The notes below the pieces were generated by a model. It was not told the origin of the DNA. It did not search any database and was given only the letters and a program-made list of their open reading frames with translations. A stretch of 64,000 nucleotides of DNA. Origin: Helicobacter enhydrae. Lineage in GTDB: Bacteria > Campylobacterota > Campylobacteria > Campylobacterales > Helicobacteraceae. The stretch spans positions 496,001 through 560,000 of the forward strand of contig NZ_CP016503.1 in the NCBI RefSeq assembly GCF_001693335.1, read 5' to 3'. The position numbers and the translations under genes are program-made. Positions within the stretch are counted from its first letter, which is position 1, and each line of letters starts with the position of its first letter. Shown here piece after piece: positions 1-9,150 of the stretch.

Positions 1-62
1 GCAGACACCACCTTGCCATATTTTGGCTCACGCGTAATTGGTTCTAGTTTTTTTTCATTCAT
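1..62 (-). CDS. Partial CDS, possibly AtpZ/AtpI-like small membrane protein (5' end only)
   Basis: Only the first 20 codons lie in the window; the gene runs off the left edge. An ATG at 62 sits inside the last codons of hemL (8-nt overlap) and is preceded by GAGGAG at good spacing, so it looks translationally coupled to hemL. The peptide starts [20 protein letters not shown]. Short basic starts containing EPKY are, from memory, typical of the small two-helix AtpZ/AtpI-like proteins found near hemL in Campylobacterota. That identity is inference; the reading frame and ribosome binding site are what the sequence shows. Confidence 0.4.
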   Translation of the reverse strand, partial: MNEKKLEPITREPKYGKVVS

Positions 63-1344
63 TGATGATCTCCTCGATAGATTCTCCACAAGCCACAATC
101 GCCCTATCAATCTCCTCTTGCGTCATCGTAGAGCAAACAAACCCCGTTTCAAATGCCGAACAAGCCAAATAAATCCCTCTCTCAAGCATTTTTTGATGAA
201 AGGAAGCGAAAAATTGTGTATCGCTCCCCCTAGCATCATCGAAATTTTTGACCTCTTTGGAATTGAAAAAGAATCCAAACATACTGCCACGCACACAGGT
301 TTGCAATGCAATGCCTCTTTTTTGTGCTTCTTGTGCAAACCCATCCATCAACCTTGAAGCCAAATCTTGCAATCTAGCATACAGCCCCACATCTGCTTTG
401 ATTTGACAAATCGCCGAAAGACCCGCACTCACGGCGACAGGGTTACCGCTCAAAGTCCCTGCCTGATACACATCACCAACGGGCGATAAAAGCTTCATAA
501 TCTCATCTTTTCCGCCAAACCCTGCAAGTGGCATCCCCCCGCCAATCACCTTGCCAAAAGTCACCAAATCAGGCACAACATCATAATACCCTTGAGCTCC
601 GTTCAAAGAGGCACGAAAGCCACTCATCACTTCATCAAAAATCAACACCGCCCCAAACTCATCGCACAATGCTCTTAGCCCCACAAGAAACTCGTTTTCT
701 GCAGGGACAAGCCCCATATTCCCAGCAATCGGCTCAATAATCACACAACCTATGTTGCCTAGTTCAAAACAACTCCTCACAGAATCTAGATCATTAAACC
801 TCGCCACATAAGTGTGCTTTGAGAAATCTTGGGGGACACCGGGAGAACTAGGGCTTCCAAAAGTCGCACACCCACTACCAGCACTCACTAGCAAACTATC
901 GCTATGTCCGTGATAGCACCCCTCAAACTTGATGATGTCATCTCTACCGCTATAAGCGCGTGCCAAACGGATGGCACTCATTGTCGCTTCAGTCCCAGAG
1001 CTTACAAAACGCATCTTATCCACCCCGTTATAAAGCAAAATGATTTCTTTTGCCAATGCCGTTTCAAGCTCGGTTGGTGCGCCAAAACTTGAACCATTTT
1101 GCAAGGCATTGATACTTGCCTCGATGATCATTTGGTTGCAATGCCCCAAAATCAGAGGACCCCAACTCTGCACAAAATCAAGATATTGATTGCCATCCAC
1201 ATCATAGAGATAGCTCCCCTCCCCTCTATCGATGAAGCGAGGTATCCCTCCAACACTCTTAAACGCACGGACAGGGGAATTCACACCCCCAACAATCACT
1301 TGCTTTGCCTCATTAAAATCATTCACGCTGTGCAAAATCTGCAT
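55..1344 (-). CDS. hemL: Glutamate-1-semialdehyde 2,1-aminomutase
   Basis: Converts glutamate-1-semialdehyde to 5-aminolevulinate in the cytosol, the last step of the C5 route that feeds haem synthesis. The 429-residue protein has the usual family length. The PLP-binding lysine is K265 in TFGKVIGGG, preceded by the cofactor-binding aspartate in [11 protein letters not shown] (about 234-244), and [10 protein letters not shown] at 19-28 is the family N-terminal signature. The ATG at 1344 has AGGAGA just upstream. It follows an ABC ATPase gene with a 9-nt gap and overlaps the next gene, so it is probably part of the tsf-led transcript. hemB, the next enzyme of the pathway, lies at 32-33 kb. Confidence 0.95.
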   Translation of the reverse strand: MQILHSVNDFNEAKQVIVGGVNSPVRAFKSVGGIPRFIDRGEGSYLYDVDGNQYLDFVQSWGPLILGHCNQMIIEASINALQNGSSFGAPTELETALAKEIILLYNGVDKMRFVSSGTEATMSAIRLARAYSGRDDIIKFEGCYHGHSDSLLVSAGSGCATFGSPSSPGVPQDFSKHTYVARFNDLDSVRSCFELGNIGCVIIEPIAGNMGLVPAENEFLVGLRALCDEFGAVLIFDEVMSGFRASLNGAQGYYDVVPDLVTFGKVIGGGMPLAGFGGKDEIMKLLSPVGDVYQAGTLSGNPVAVSAGLSAICQIKADVGLYARLQDLASRLMDGFAQEAQKRGIALQTCVRGSMFGFFFNSKEVKNFDDARGSDTQFFASFHQKMLERGIYLACSAFETGFVCSTMTQEEIDRAIVACGESIEEIINE

Positions 1345-1353
1345 TTCATCTCC

Positions 1354-1998
1354 TTATAATTCTCTAAAGGTTTTGTTTTCCAACAAAAACTGCCTCGTGC
1401 ATTTGGATGCCACAAACTCATCGTGCGTTGCTAGAACCAACCCCGAATCAAAACGCTCCAAAAATTCTAGAAGTATATCCATCACAACCTCGGCGGTTTG
1501 TTTGTCTAGATTTCCTGTAGGCTCATCAGCAAAAATCATTTTTGGCTTTTTGCTCAAAATCCTTGCGATAGAGAGACGCTGTTGTTGCCCACCACTCAAC
1601 TGCCCGACTTGCTGATGTAGCGTATGCAAAATCCCCATTCTCTCCAAAATCCCCTCATCTAGCTCTTGCTGACTTAAAATTTTGGCGATTTCTAGATTCT
1701 CTTTTGCACTAAATCCACGAAACAAATAATGTGCTTGAAAAATGATCCCAACTTCCAAACGCCTAATGCTTAGCAGTTCTTCTTGTTTTAGAGTGTAGAT
1801 GTTTTTGTGGTGCAACAAATCCACCTCTCCAAGCTGTGGTGGCAAAAGAGTTGATAAATGATTGAGAATTGTGGATTTTCCACTTCCGCTCACCCCCAAA
1901 ATCGCAATGCTCTCTTTGGCATTGCAATCCAAGCACACCCCCTCATATAGCAAAGAATCAAAGCTATGAGTTAGATTCCTTGCACTAAGAAGAGGCAT
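1354..1998 (-). CDS. ABC transporter ATP-binding protein, LolD/MacB-type
   Basis: A 214-residue stand-alone nucleotide-binding subunit. Walker A is GVSGSGKST (35-43), the Q-loop glutamine is near 88, the signature is LSGGQQ (134-139) and Walker B is MIFADEP (154-160), followed by TGNLD, which is typical of the LolD/FtsE/MacB branch. The start ATG overlaps the tsf stop (TAATG), so translation is coupled to tsf. The partner permease is not in this window. LolD (lipoprotein release from the inner membrane) is the likeliest role, but the motifs alone do not separate it from MacB-like ATPases. Confidence 0.8.
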   Translation of the reverse strand: MPLLSARNLTHSFDSLLYEGVCLDCNAKESIAILGVSGSGKSTILNHLSTLLPPQLGEVDLLHHKNIYTLKQEELLSIRRLEVGIIFQAHYLFRGFSAKENLEIAKILSQQELDEGILERMGILHTLHQQVGQLSGGQQQRLSIARILSKKPKMIFADEPTGNLDKQTAEVVMDILLEFLERFDSGLVLATHDEFVASKCTRQFLLENKTFREL

Positions 1999-3065
1999 TA
2001 TTGGATTTGTGCCATCACTTCTTGAGCAAAATCTGACACTTGTTTCTCGATCCCTTCTCCAAGCTCAAATCTGACATACTCTGTGATCTCCAAAGTATCA
2101 TCAAGCTCTTTGCTCTTTGCCTCAAGCACTTGTGCGATTGTTTTTTTGTCATCCATTACATAAAACTGACCAAGCAAAGTCATTCTCTGATCGATCAATG
2201 TATTATCTGCAACAAAACGCTCCAATTGTCCCGGCAAAATCTTATCCCAAATATTTTCTGGCTTCCCTTGTGCTTTGAGCTCAGCTCTCAAATCCTCTTC
2301 GGCTTTTTTCAAAACCTCAGGAGTGAGTTCATTTCTGCTCACATAGCTTGGGATTTTGTGCAACGGCTTACCAAGTCTTGCAAGTTCTTCGTTTTCTTTT
2401 TCAAGCTCTGCAATCAAGGCAACTTTTTCTTTGGCGATAAACTCAGCATCGATTTGATGGTAGCTCAAATATTGAGGCTTCATCGCCGCTGCGTGCATAC
2501 AAAGGTTTCTAGCAAACTCTGCAAGTGCGGAGGCATTTTTGTCATTGTGATAAGCGATAGAAATGATCACACCGACGCGTCCATTGCTATGGACATAGCC
2601 ATTGACCACGCCTTTGCCTTTTGCACTTACATTTGCCAAGCGTCTCACAACGATGTTTTCACCAATCTTTGCAATCTGTCCTTTGAGATATTCATCAAAG
2701 CTTGCACCCTCAACACTCACTTGATTGAGTGCTTCAACATCTGCGATTTTGTGTTGCTCCACAATCTCTGTGCTTTTTTTGACCAAAGCGACAAATCCCT
2801 CATTTTTGGCGACAAAATCTGTTTCACTATTGATTTCAAGCATTACAGCATTGCTAAAATCGTTTGCCACTTTGACAGAAATCACTCCCTCACTCGCAAC
2901 ACGATCTGCTTTTTTGGCTGCTTTGCTCAAGCCTTTTTCTCTCAAGTATTCCACAGCCTTTTGGAGATCGCCTTGAACCTCCACCAACGCCTTTTTGCAG
3001 TCCATCATCCCTGCATCTGTCATCTCACGAAGTTTTTTGACCAATTGTGCACTAATTTCAGACAT
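1998..3065 (-). CDS. tsf: Translation elongation factor Ts
   Basis: EF-Ts is the guanine-nucleotide exchange factor for EF-Tu. The 355-residue protein begins [20 protein letters not shown], the conserved UBA-like N-terminus, and contains the TDFVAKN signature near residue 80. A longer frame opens at 3092, but the family N-terminus and the GAGGATAG box place the start at 3065. That start lies within the last codons of rpsB (8-nt overlap). rpsB-tsf is the near-universal ribosomal/elongation-factor pair. The stop overlaps the following ABC ATPase start. Confidence 0.96.
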   Translation of the reverse strand: MSEISAQLVKKLREMTDAGMMDCKKALVEVQGDLQKAVEYLREKGLSKAAKKADRVASEGVISVKVANDFSNAVMLEINSETDFVAKNEGFVALVKKSTEIVEQHKIADVEALNQVSVEGASFDEYLKGQIAKIGENIVVRRLANVSAKGKGVVNGYVHSNGRVGVIISIAYHNDKNASALAEFARNLCMHAAAMKPQYLSYHQIDAEFIAKEKVALIAELEKENEELARLGKPLHKIPSYVSRNELTPEVLKKAEEDLRAELKAQGKPENIWDKILPGQLERFVADNTLIDQRMTLLGQFYVMDDKKTIAQVLEAKSKELDDTLEITEYVRFELGEGIEKQVSDFAQEVMAQIQ

Positions 3066-3858
3066 TTTCACTATCCTCCATTTTGCCACCAAGCTCTTGA
3101 ACCGCTTCTTCGATCACTTCTTGTTTCTCTTGCTCGCTTGCAGGTGCAACTTCTGATAGATTTTCAATCTCGATATTTCCACTCATTGCACGCCCCTCAG
3201 TGATTGCCTCAACCATTTCTTTGCAGAAAAGCTGGATAGAGCGGATCGCATCATCATTTCCCGGGATTGGATAATCTACGACATCAGGATCACAATTTGT
3301 ATCAATAGGTGCCACGACGGGGATTCCTAGTCTTCTAGCCTCTGCGACTGCGATTTTTTCTTTTGCTGCATCGATGACAAAAATCATATCAGGGGCTTTT
3401 TTCATATGACGCACACCGCCAAGATATTTGTTGAGCTTGTCTTTTTTGCGTAGAAGCATCAATTTTTCTTTTTTGGTGAGCAAATCAATCTGCCCACTTG
3501 CTTCCATCTCTTCAATCACTTCAAGCTTTCTTACAGATCTTTTGATTGTGCTGAAGTTTGTCAGCATCCCACCAAGCCAACGATAATTCACATAAGGGAC
3601 ATTCACGCTCTCTGCATATTGCTTAAGCGTTTCGCTTGCTTGTTTTTTTGTGCCGACAAACATGATTGTCTTGCCCTCTGCTGCAGCGTCTCTTACGATG
3701 TTGTAAGTGTAACGAAAATAGCGGATTGTCTTTTGCAAGTCAATGATATGAATGTTTTTTCGCACACCAAAAATAAATCTCTTCATTTTTGGATTCCAAC
3801 GCCTTGTCTGATGTCCGAAATGAACACCGCACTCCAATAAGTCTTTCATCGTAACCAT
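3058..3858 (-). CDS. rpsB: 30S ribosomal protein S2
   Basis: Structural protein of the small ribosomal subunit (266 residues). The S2 signatures are present: [17 protein letters not shown] at the N-terminus and [13 protein letters not shown] in the C-terminal half. The C-terminus is an acidic extension ([11 protein letters not shown] and similar). The ATG at 3858 has AGGAGA about 9 nt upstream. It is the first gene of a run rpsB-tsf-ABC-hemL-(next), all overlapping or within 10 nt. A 200-nt leader precedes it (see the 3859-4077 entry). Confidence 0.97.
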   Translation of the reverse strand: MVTMKDLLECGVHFGHQTRRWNPKMKRFIFGVRKNIHIIDLQKTIRYFRYTYNIVRDAAAEGKTIMFVGTKKQASETLKQYAESVNVPYVNYRWLGGMLTNFSTIKRSVRKLEVIEEMEASGQIDLLTKKEKLMLLRKKDKLNKYLGGVRHMKKAPDMIFVIDAAKEKIAVAEARRLGIPVVAPIDTNCDPDVVDYPIPGNDDAIRSIQLFCKEMVEAITEGRAMSGNIEIENLSEVAPASEQEKQEVIEEAVQELGGKMEDSENV

Positions 3859-4077
3859 AATGGCTTCTCCTATAGTTTATTTTGGTTTTTCCTCCACGCT
3901 CTTTAACCCAATGGGCAACCTTTTGAAGAATTAGCGTGTGTGATTTACTTGAATCAAAATATTCAAGTGTCAATAAGGAAGCTCGGATTTTACTCAAAAA
4001 ACAAGGATTTTTCAAGGTTTTTCAAAAGTTCCACCCTCCTTTTCTGGATATATGAATGCAAATGCCAACAAACCCCA
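3859..4077 (-). promoter_or_regulatory. rpsB leader/promoter region
   Basis: No gene fits in these 219 bases. On the minus strand there is a TTGACA box (around 3968-3973) immediately before an inverted repeat, CTTGAAT...GATTCAAG, then about 120 nt of leader before the rpsB ribosome binding site. A promoter here is expected because rpsB is the first gene of its operon. No clear TATAAT box could be tied to the TTGACA, so the exact promoter is uncertain. Leader-mediated control by S2 is known in E. coli, but no matching structure was recognised here. Confidence 0.3.
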
Positions 4078-4401
4078 TCAATCCAAAAGCTTCAAGCCGA
4101 CAACTGAGGCAATAATGAGAAACAAACAGAAGCATTTGGCTAAGCTCAAAGTTTCCTTAAAGATCAAGGCACCCATTATCACGCCCCCTACTGCACCTAT
4201 GCCTGTCCAAATTGCATAGGCGACGCTCATATCGATTTTTCGCATTGCAAATCCCAAAAATGCCAAAGATATTCCAAAAGTGACAGACATCGCCACATAC
4301 AGCAATACAAGCCTAACACCCTTAGCATAGGAGAGTTTTTTCATCACAAAAACACCTGCAACCTCAAAGCAACCTGCCAATACCAAAGCAAACCAGCTCA
4401 T
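4078..4401 (-). CDS. Small multidrug resistance (SMR) family transporter, second subunit
   Basis: 107 residues with four predicted transmembrane helices, the standard SMR size. The membrane-embedded glutamate essential for proton/substrate exchange is E13 in GCFEVAGVF. The start codon overlaps the stop of the neighbouring SMR gene by 4 nt (ATGA). Paired, overlapping SMR genes encode hetero-dimeric exporters of the YkkCD/EbrAB type. Substrate is unknown; guanidinium, quaternary ammonium compounds or other cations are possible. Confidence 0.85.
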   Translation of the reverse strand: MSWFALVLAGCFEVAGVFVMKKLSYAKGVRLVLLYVAMSVTFGISLAFLGFAMRKIDMSVAYAIWTGIGAVGGVIMGALIFKETLSLAKCFCLFLIIASVVGLKLLD

Positions 4402-4709
4402 TTTGCAACGCCTTTGTCAAGAAACTTGATACCCATCACCCCACAAAGCAAAACAACAATCAAAACAAGCTTTGAGAGATTTAAGCTATTGATAAACATA
4501 TCGATTGTAGTCAAAAACGCACTTCCTAGCCCCACAAATACAGCATAAACCACACTAGCTTCCATTTTTTTGCAAGCTTGCACAAGACAAAAAGCAGAAA
4601 TGCCCAAAGCAACTCCAATCCCCAAAATTTCCCAAACATTTCCCGTGCTATATTTCAAACCCAAAGCCCAAACCACCTCAGATATAGCTCCAATAAGAAT
4701 CCAAAGCAT
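4398..4709 (-). CDS. Small multidrug resistance (SMR) family transporter, first subunit
   Basis: 103 residues from the ATG at 4709, chosen over an upstream TTG (4733) because GGAGG lies 6 nt before it and the SMR N-terminus normally starts at this point. The conserved glutamate is E11 in AISEVVWALGLKYS; the VVWALGLK string resembles the SugE/Gdx branch, which exports guanidinium. Four helices are apparent. It lies upstream of and overlaps the second SMR gene, so the two are likely co-translated as a heterodimer. Proteins of the pair differ in length and sequence, so this is not a simple duplication. Confidence 0.85.
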   Translation of the reverse strand: MLWILIGAISEVVWALGLKYSTGNVWEILGIGVALGISAFCLVQACKKMEASVVYAVFVGLGSAFLTTIDMFINSLNLSKLVLIVVLLCGVMGIKFLDKGVAK

Positions 4710-4788
4710 CAAAACCTCCAAAAACCCAAGCAATTCAATGATTGTAAATATTCACAAACAAATCAACCACTGCTTATTTGGGCTGATT

Positions 4789-5178
4789 CTAAGATCCCCA
4801 AACCCTACAAAACAAAAAACTCCCCCACACAAACAAAAAAAACACAATAGAACAAAGCTGAATCGCACTTCCCATATCTTTTGCCTTTTTGGCAAATGGG
4901 TGGAGTTCCAAACTTGTGAAATCTACTGCATTTTCAATCGCAGAGTTAATCAACTCACAGATAATCATCAACACGCAAGACAAAACCAACAAAACACACT
5001 CAACCCAAGAAGTGCTGAGAAATGGGGCGATACAAATCCCCAAAACCGATAGAAGCACAACTTGCCGAAAAGCAGACTCATCAATCCAAGCGGATTTCAA
5101 GCCACTAAGAGAGTAAAAAAACGCATTATAAATACGCCTCAATCCCCCTTTGCCCTTTTTGTCATTTCTCAAACTCAT
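4789..5178 (-). CDS. dgkA: Diacylglycerol kinase, prokaryotic integral-membrane type
   Basis: Phosphorylates diacylglycerol to phosphatidic acid with ATP, recycling lipid released during envelope synthesis. 129 residues with three membrane helices. The catalytic motif ELINSAIENAVD (75-86) carries the two conserved glutamates E75 and E82, and KDMGSA (100-105) is the second signature. An in-frame ATG also exists at 5196; 5178 is preferred for the better purine-rich box AGAAAGAG. Either start overlaps the end of napD, suggesting translational coupling. Confidence 0.9.
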   Translation of the reverse strand: MSLRNDKKGKGGLRRIYNAFFYSLSGLKSAWIDESAFRQVVLLSVLGICIAPFLSTSWVECVLLVLSCVLMIICELINSAIENAVDFTSLELHPFAKKAKDMGSAIQLCSIVFFLFVWGSFLFCRVWGS

Positions 5179-5527
5179 CTCTTTCTTTGGTGACATAATA
5201 CCCCACGCTACCGCTATATCTTACAGCCTCTGCAGGATAATCCTCCTGCAAGATTTCTGAAACACTGCCTTGGATTTGCTCTTTTGCCTTGTCTAGCTCA
5301 TCCTCACTATAGCTATAGTGCATCTCTGCCCTCAAAACCCCTGATAACGCATTGAGCTTCTCTAGCACCTGCACTTCTTCGGCAATCTCTTTGGCTTCAA
5401 TCGCTACAATCGCGATTTTTCGCTCTGCGTCTTCCAAACAAACTTCACACTGGGGGATCTTTTTAATCGAATCGCAAACTTGTTGAAAATCTTCCTGAAC
5501 ATACACAATCACGCTTGAGATATTCAT
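5162..5527 (-). CDS. napD: NapD-like chaperone for periplasmic nitrate reductase
   Basis: NapD binds the Tat signal of the NapA catalytic subunit during cofactor loading. The 121-residue protein starts MNISSVIVYV and has the family features CEVCLEDAERKIAIV, LSGVLRAEMHYSY and EDELD. A longer frame begins at 5578, but GGGAG sits 5 nt before the ATG at 5527 (another ATG directly precedes it) and the family starts here. The C-terminus is longer than in the minimal family by about 30 residues. napD normally ends a nap operon; here it stands between rplT and dgkA with no nap genes in the window. Confidence 0.8.
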   Translation of the reverse strand: MNISSVIVYVQEDFQQVCDSIKKIPQCEVCLEDAERKIAIVAIEAKEIAEEVQVLEKLNALSGVLRAEMHYSYSEDELDKAKEQIQGSVSEILQEDYPAEAVRYSGSVGYYVTKERDEFEK

Positions 5528-5562
5528 CATCACTCCCATCTTGGCAATAGATTCAACTAAAA

Positions 5563-5584
5563 AGACCCTCCACCCCAAAGGTCT
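5563..5584 (-). terminator. Candidate intrinsic terminator after rplT
   Basis: On the minus strand AGACC (5580-5584) pairs with GGTCT (5563-5567) around a 12-nt loop and is followed by a run of T (TTTTT), 7 nt after the rplT stop. The 5-bp stem is short, so termination may be partial. Confidence 0.4.
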
Positions 5585-5591
5585 CTAAAGA

Positions 5592-5942
5592 TTAGAGAGC
5601 CTTTTTGGCAACCTCTACAATCTTTGAAAATGCACTCAAATCGTTCATTGCCATATCAGCCAAAATTTTGCGATCAAGTTCAATGTTGGCGAGTTTCAAG
5701 CCGTGCATAAATTTGGAATAACTGATGTCGTGCATACGACAAGCCGCATTGATACGGACAATCCACAAGCTTCTAAACTCTCTTTTCTTTTGCTTTCTAT
5801 CACGGAAAGCATAATACATACTTCTTTCAAGTTGTTCTTTTGCTTTGCGGAAATGCTTTCTTCTCCCGCTATAGAAACCTCTTGCAAGTTTTAATATTTT
5901 CTTATGGCGTCTTCTACGGACAACCCCTGTTTTTACTCTCAT
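5592..5942 (-). CDS. rplT: 50S ribosomal protein L20
   Basis: Large-subunit assembly protein, 116 residues and strongly basic. It starts [20 protein letters not shown] and carries the [14 protein letters not shown] core that binds 23S rRNA. It follows rpmI by 82 nt in the conserved thrS-infC-rpmI-rplT order. In other bacteria L20 represses this operon by binding the mRNA leader. The rpmI-rplT spacer here contains a 14-nt palindrome and other small hairpins that could matter for such control. Confidence 0.97.
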   Translation of the reverse strand: MRVKTGVVRRRRHKKILKLARGFYSGRRKHFRKAKEQLERSMYYAFRDRKQKKREFRSLWIVRINAACRMHDISYSKFMHGLKLANIELDRKILADMAMNDLSAFSKIVEVAKKAL

Positions 5943-5990
5943 TTTTTCTCCTTTACCTTTGATTAAGGTGTGATATTTTTATCAAACTTT

Positions 5991-6004
5991 CCCTATTAAT
6001 AGGG
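5991..6004. repeat. Perfect 14-nt palindrome in the rpmI-rplT spacer
   Basis: CCCTATTAATAGGG is fully self-complementary and lies between rpmI and rplT. A second small stem, TGATA-TTTT-TATCA, lies just nearer to rplT. These could form a spacer structure that attenuates or stabilises the mRNA; no function is demonstrated. Confidence 0.5.
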
Positions 6005-6024
6005 GGACACTATTCTCTACTGGA

Positions 6025-6219
6025 TTAAGCCATACACAAAAGCTTTTTCACAGAATCCATATTCGCATCATGAACATACTTAGGTGCATTCAAATTGGCT
6101 TTTCTTTGATGATCTTTTTTTGTCAAGATATGACTCTTAAAAGCACTACCGCGTTTGACAAGGTTTTTTTTGACTTTGAAACGCTTGGCTGCACCACGAT
6201 TGGTTTTCATCTTTGGCAT
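6025..6219 (-). CDS. rpmI: 50S ribosomal protein L35
   Basis: 64 residues, the usual L35 length, starting [17 protein letters not shown] and strongly basic throughout. AGGAGA precedes the ATG. It lies 30 nt downstream of infC and upstream of rplT, the standard gene order. The C-terminus ([10 protein letters not shown]) is family-like. Confidence 0.96.
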   Translation of the reverse strand: MPKMKTNRGAAKRFKVKKNLVKRGSAFKSHILTKKDHQRKANLNAPKYVHDANMDSVKKLLCMA

Positions 6220-6249
6220 TTTCTTCTCCTTTCATAAAATTTAATGATT

Positions 6250-6768
6250 CTATTTATTCTTTTTTGGAATGAATAGAATATTAACATATCTCCCCTCAAG
6301 CTTGGCTTCTTTTTCAGTCATCGCAATGTCTTCAAGCATTTCTTCGACTTTTTTTAGCAAATCAAGCCCAACGCCCGGGATACTCAACTCCCTTTGTTTG
6401 AGGAATACGCGAAACTTCACATGTTTGCCATTTTCCAAAAACTCTCTAGCGTGTTTAACTTTGTAATTGATGTCATTTTGGGCAATCTGCACAGAGAGTT
6501 TGATCTCTTTGACTTCGATTTGCTTTTGTTTTTTGCGTGCTTCTTTTTGTTTTTTTTCTGCTTGATAGCGATACTTCCCATAATCCATAATCTTGCAGAC
6601 TGGAGGATTGGCATTTGGCGAGATCAACACCAAATCCAAATCCTGTCCCACCGCCAACTCCAAAGCCTCTCTTGAGCTTATGATCCCAAACTGCTCTCCA
6701 TCTTCACCGATGCATCGCACTTCCTTCAATCTGATTTCTTCATTTAGCAATACTTCTTCTTTACTCAA
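6250..6768 (-). CDS. infC: Translation initiation factor IF-3
   Basis: IF-3 keeps 30S subunits free and checks start-codon pairing. 172 residues, beginning (M)[20 protein letters not shown], with the linker rich in K/E (about 70-90) between N and C domains. The family start is a TTG at 6768 that overlaps the thrS stop (TTGA); no ATG is available near the expected N-terminus. A non-AUG start is characteristic of infC, where IF-3 represses its own translation by rejecting the poor start codon; here the same logic would operate with UUG, though this is inference. Confidence 0.95.
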   Translation of the reverse strand: MSKEEVLLNEEIRLKEVRCIGEDGEQFGIISSREALELAVGQDLDLVLISPNANPPVCKIMDYGKYRYQAEKKQKEARKKQKQIEVKEIKLSVQIAQNDINYKVKHAREFLENGKHVKFRVFLKQRELSIPGVGLDLLKKVEEMLEDIAMTEKEAKLEGRYVNILFIPKKNK

Positions 6769-8573
6769 AAGCTAACCTCTTTCATTTTGTTCTCCAAAGT
6801 TTTCAAAAATTCCTCTTCGCTTTGCTCGTATTGTTGTTTTTGATGACGATCACGAACAGACAATGTCTGATTTTGGACTTCTTTTTCACCCAAAACAACG
6901 ATGAGTGGCACTCTTTGCTTCTCTGCCGTTCTGATTCGTTTGTTGAGAGTTTCATTTTTGTCCAAAATCTCACAATAAGCACCAAATCTCAACATCTTAT
7001 TACGCAAAGCATCAGCATACGCGTATTGTTCTGCAGAAATAGGGATCAAAATCACCTGTGTCGGTGCGATAAACAAAGGCAACTCTCCGCCAAAATGTTC
7101 GATCAAAATCGCGATAAATCTCTCAAAAGAGCCAAGCAAGGCACGATGAATCATCACTGGTTGCTTAGCCTCATTGTCCTCATCGACATATTCCAATTGA
7201 AATCTTTGGGGCAAATTCATATCGATTTGAATCGTTCCGCATTGCCATTTTCTCCCGATCGCATCAGTGATTTTGATGTCAATTTTTGGTCCATAAAACG
7301 CCCCTCCGCCCTCATCGATCTGATAATCAATGCCACACTCTTGCAAAGCTTCTTTCAACGCAAGGGTAGAGATTTCCCAAATCTCCTCATCTCCAATGGC
7401 TTTTTGAGGTTTGGTAGAAATCTCCATCTCATAAGAAAATCCAAAAGTTTGCATAATGCTTTGAGCAAACTGCACGACAGAAACCACCTCTTGCTTGATT
7501 TGGCTAGGGGTGCAGAAAATATGGGCATCATCTTGAGTGAATTCCCTCACACGCAAAAGCCCGTGCAACACTCCACTTTTTTCGTGGCGATGCACCACGC
7601 CATACTCATAAAATCGCAGAGGCAACTCCCTATAGCTTCTAATCGCACTTTGATAGACTTTGATATGCCCCACACAATTCATCGGTTTGATTCCATACTC
7701 TGACTCATCGATAGTTGTGAAATACATATTCTCGCCATAGTTTGCATAATGTCCGCTAATCTTCCAAGCATCACTTTTGAGGATCTCAGGTCCTCTGACA
7801 GGCTCGTAATGGCGAATGATTTGGGATTGTGTGATCAAGTTTTCAATATTGCGTCTCAATCTCGCACCTTTGGGATACCAAATAGGCAACCCAGCCCCAA
7901 CTTCATCATCAAACCCAAAGAGTTTCATCTCAGTTCCCAATTTGCGATGATCTCTTTTTTTGGCTTCTTCAAGTTGAAACAGATAAGTTTTGAGTGCTTC
8001 TTTGTCTGCAAATGCAATGCCATAAATCCTAGTAAGCATTTTTGCTTTTTCATCGCCCCCTAGATAAGCTCCTGCGATTTTGGTTAGCTTGAAAGCCGTG
8101 AGGAGTTTGGTATTTGGGAGATGAGGACCGCGGCACAAATCTTGAAAATCGCCTTGTTGATAAATACTCAAAGTTGGAGAATCAATACGCGAAATCACCG
8201 CAAGCTTCAAATCATCGTTTTGAAACTTTACGATCACTTCATCGCGAGGCAAAGAGTATTTGGTGATCTCTGCACCCTTTTTGGCAAGTTCTTTCATTTT
8301 TTCTTCGATCTTTGGCAAATCCTCTTCAGAGATTTTGCTCCCAACTTCAAAATCATAATAAAACCCCTCATCTACGACAGGTCCGACAAAAAACTTCGCT
8401 TCAGGATAAAGAGCCTTGATCGCTTGAGCCATCAAATGTGCACAAGAATGCCTAATAATCGATAAAGCTTGAGGAGAGTTGTCAAATAAAATTTCCTTCC
8501 CACTTACACCCATTGCACTAGCGGTTTGGAGGTCCAAAACCACGCCATCATATTCAATGCCAATCTGCAACAT
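6765..8573 (-). CDS. thrS: Threonine-tRNA ligase
   Basis: Charges tRNA-Thr. 602 residues. The zinc ligands expected from the family are visible: Cys in MNCVGH, His in DDAHIFC and His in MIHRALLGS. Class II motif 2 is present around [11 protein letters not shown], and the editing-domain signature [10 protein letters not shown] lies near the N-terminus. The N-terminal TGS domain is short, as in other Helicobacter enzymes. First gene of the thrS-infC-rpmI-rplT cluster; its stop overlaps the infC start by 4 nt. Confidence 0.97.
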   Translation of the reverse strand: MLQIGIEYDGVVLDLQTASAMGVSGKEILFDNSPQALSIIRHSCAHLMAQAIKALYPEAKFFVGPVVDEGFYYDFEVGSKISEEDLPKIEEKMKELAKKGAEITKYSLPRDEVIVKFQNDDLKLAVISRIDSPTLSIYQQGDFQDLCRGPHLPNTKLLTAFKLTKIAGAYLGGDEKAKMLTRIYGIAFADKEALKTYLFQLEEAKKRDHRKLGTEMKLFGFDDEVGAGLPIWYPKGARLRRNIENLITQSQIIRHYEPVRGPEILKSDAWKISGHYANYGENMYFTTIDESEYGIKPMNCVGHIKVYQSAIRSYRELPLRFYEYGVVHRHEKSGVLHGLLRVREFTQDDAHIFCTPSQIKQEVVSVVQFAQSIMQTFGFSYEMEISTKPQKAIGDEEIWEISTLALKEALQECGIDYQIDEGGGAFYGPKIDIKITDAIGRKWQCGTIQIDMNLPQRFQLEYVDEDNEAKQPVMIHRALLGSFERFIAILIEHFGGELPLFIAPTQVILIPISAEQYAYADALRNKMLRFGAYCEILDKNETLNKRIRTAEKQRVPLIVVLGEKEVQNQTLSVRDRHQKQQYEQSEEEFLKTLENKMKEVSF

Positions 8574-8611
8574 TTATTCCTTAAATCTTTGGATTTTTCA
8601 AAAAACGACAA

Positions 8612-9148
8612 TTATACATTAGCTACTTTCTTTTTTGAACACAAAATCAGCAAAAGCAAGAGAGCAATGCCAAGATTGATACAAATATCTGCGAAATTAA
8701 AGATCGCAAACTCAAAACCATAATGCCAATAGATATAATCCACGACGCCACCATACACGAAGCGATCTGATAGGTTTGCCACACCTGCCCCAACCAACAG
8801 GGCAAAGGCGATGTAATAACGACTGAGTAAATCTTGTGAAGCCAAAAACACATAAGTCAATAAAAAAACCAAAACACACTGAATCCACTTCAGAGATTCT
8901 CCCAAAAAGGACAACATCGAAAAAGCCACCCCTTTATTTAATGCATAAACAATCGAAATCACCTCGCTTTCATAACGCAACCCACCGAGTATCAACCTCT
9001 TGATCCACTGATCGAGGATCAACGCCACCCCCGCTATCAACACAAAGCACAATACTTCTTTTCTGTATATGATGATGTTTTTCCAGACATTGCAAGGACA
9101 CAAAAAAATACGCTCCGTTGCCTGTGTATTCAACTCTCTATCTTCCAT
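8612..9148 (-). CDS. lspA: Lipoprotein signal peptidase (signal peptidase II)
   Basis: Cleaves prolipoprotein signal peptides at the inner membrane. 178 residues with four helices. The catalytic aspartate pair is in GGVVDY and FNFADI; NKGVAFS is the other family motif. The protein has an unusual N-terminal extension of about 25 residues before the first helix. No internal ATG lies at the normal start, and AGGAG stands 5 nt before the ATG at 9148, directly after the glmM stop, so the extension is probably real. glmM-lspA is also the arrangement known in H. pylori. Confidence 0.92.
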   Translation of the reverse strand: MEDRELNTQATERIFLCPCNVWKNIIIYRKEVLCFVLIAGVALILDQWIKRLILGGLRYESEVISIVYALNKGVAFSMLSFLGESLKWIQCVLVFLLTYVFLASQDLLSRYYIAFALLVGAGVANLSDRFVYGGVVDYIYWHYGFEFAIFNFADICINLGIALLLLLILCSKKKVANV

Positions 9149-9150
9149 AT

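Noticed and set aside
2040-3203. 387-codon open frame on the plus strand opposite tsf/rpsB
   Set aside because: It is a shadow of the well-supported tsf and rpsB genes; the translation is Cys/Phe/His-rich, has no motif and no ribosome binding site.
4710-4788. Guanidine riboswitch upstream of the SMR pair
   Set aside because: The gap to dgkA is under 80 nt, and no recognisable ykkC-type conserved core was seen.
6822-7703. 293-codon open frame opposite thrS
   Set aside because: Antisense shadow of a strongly conserved gene, with low-complexity composition.
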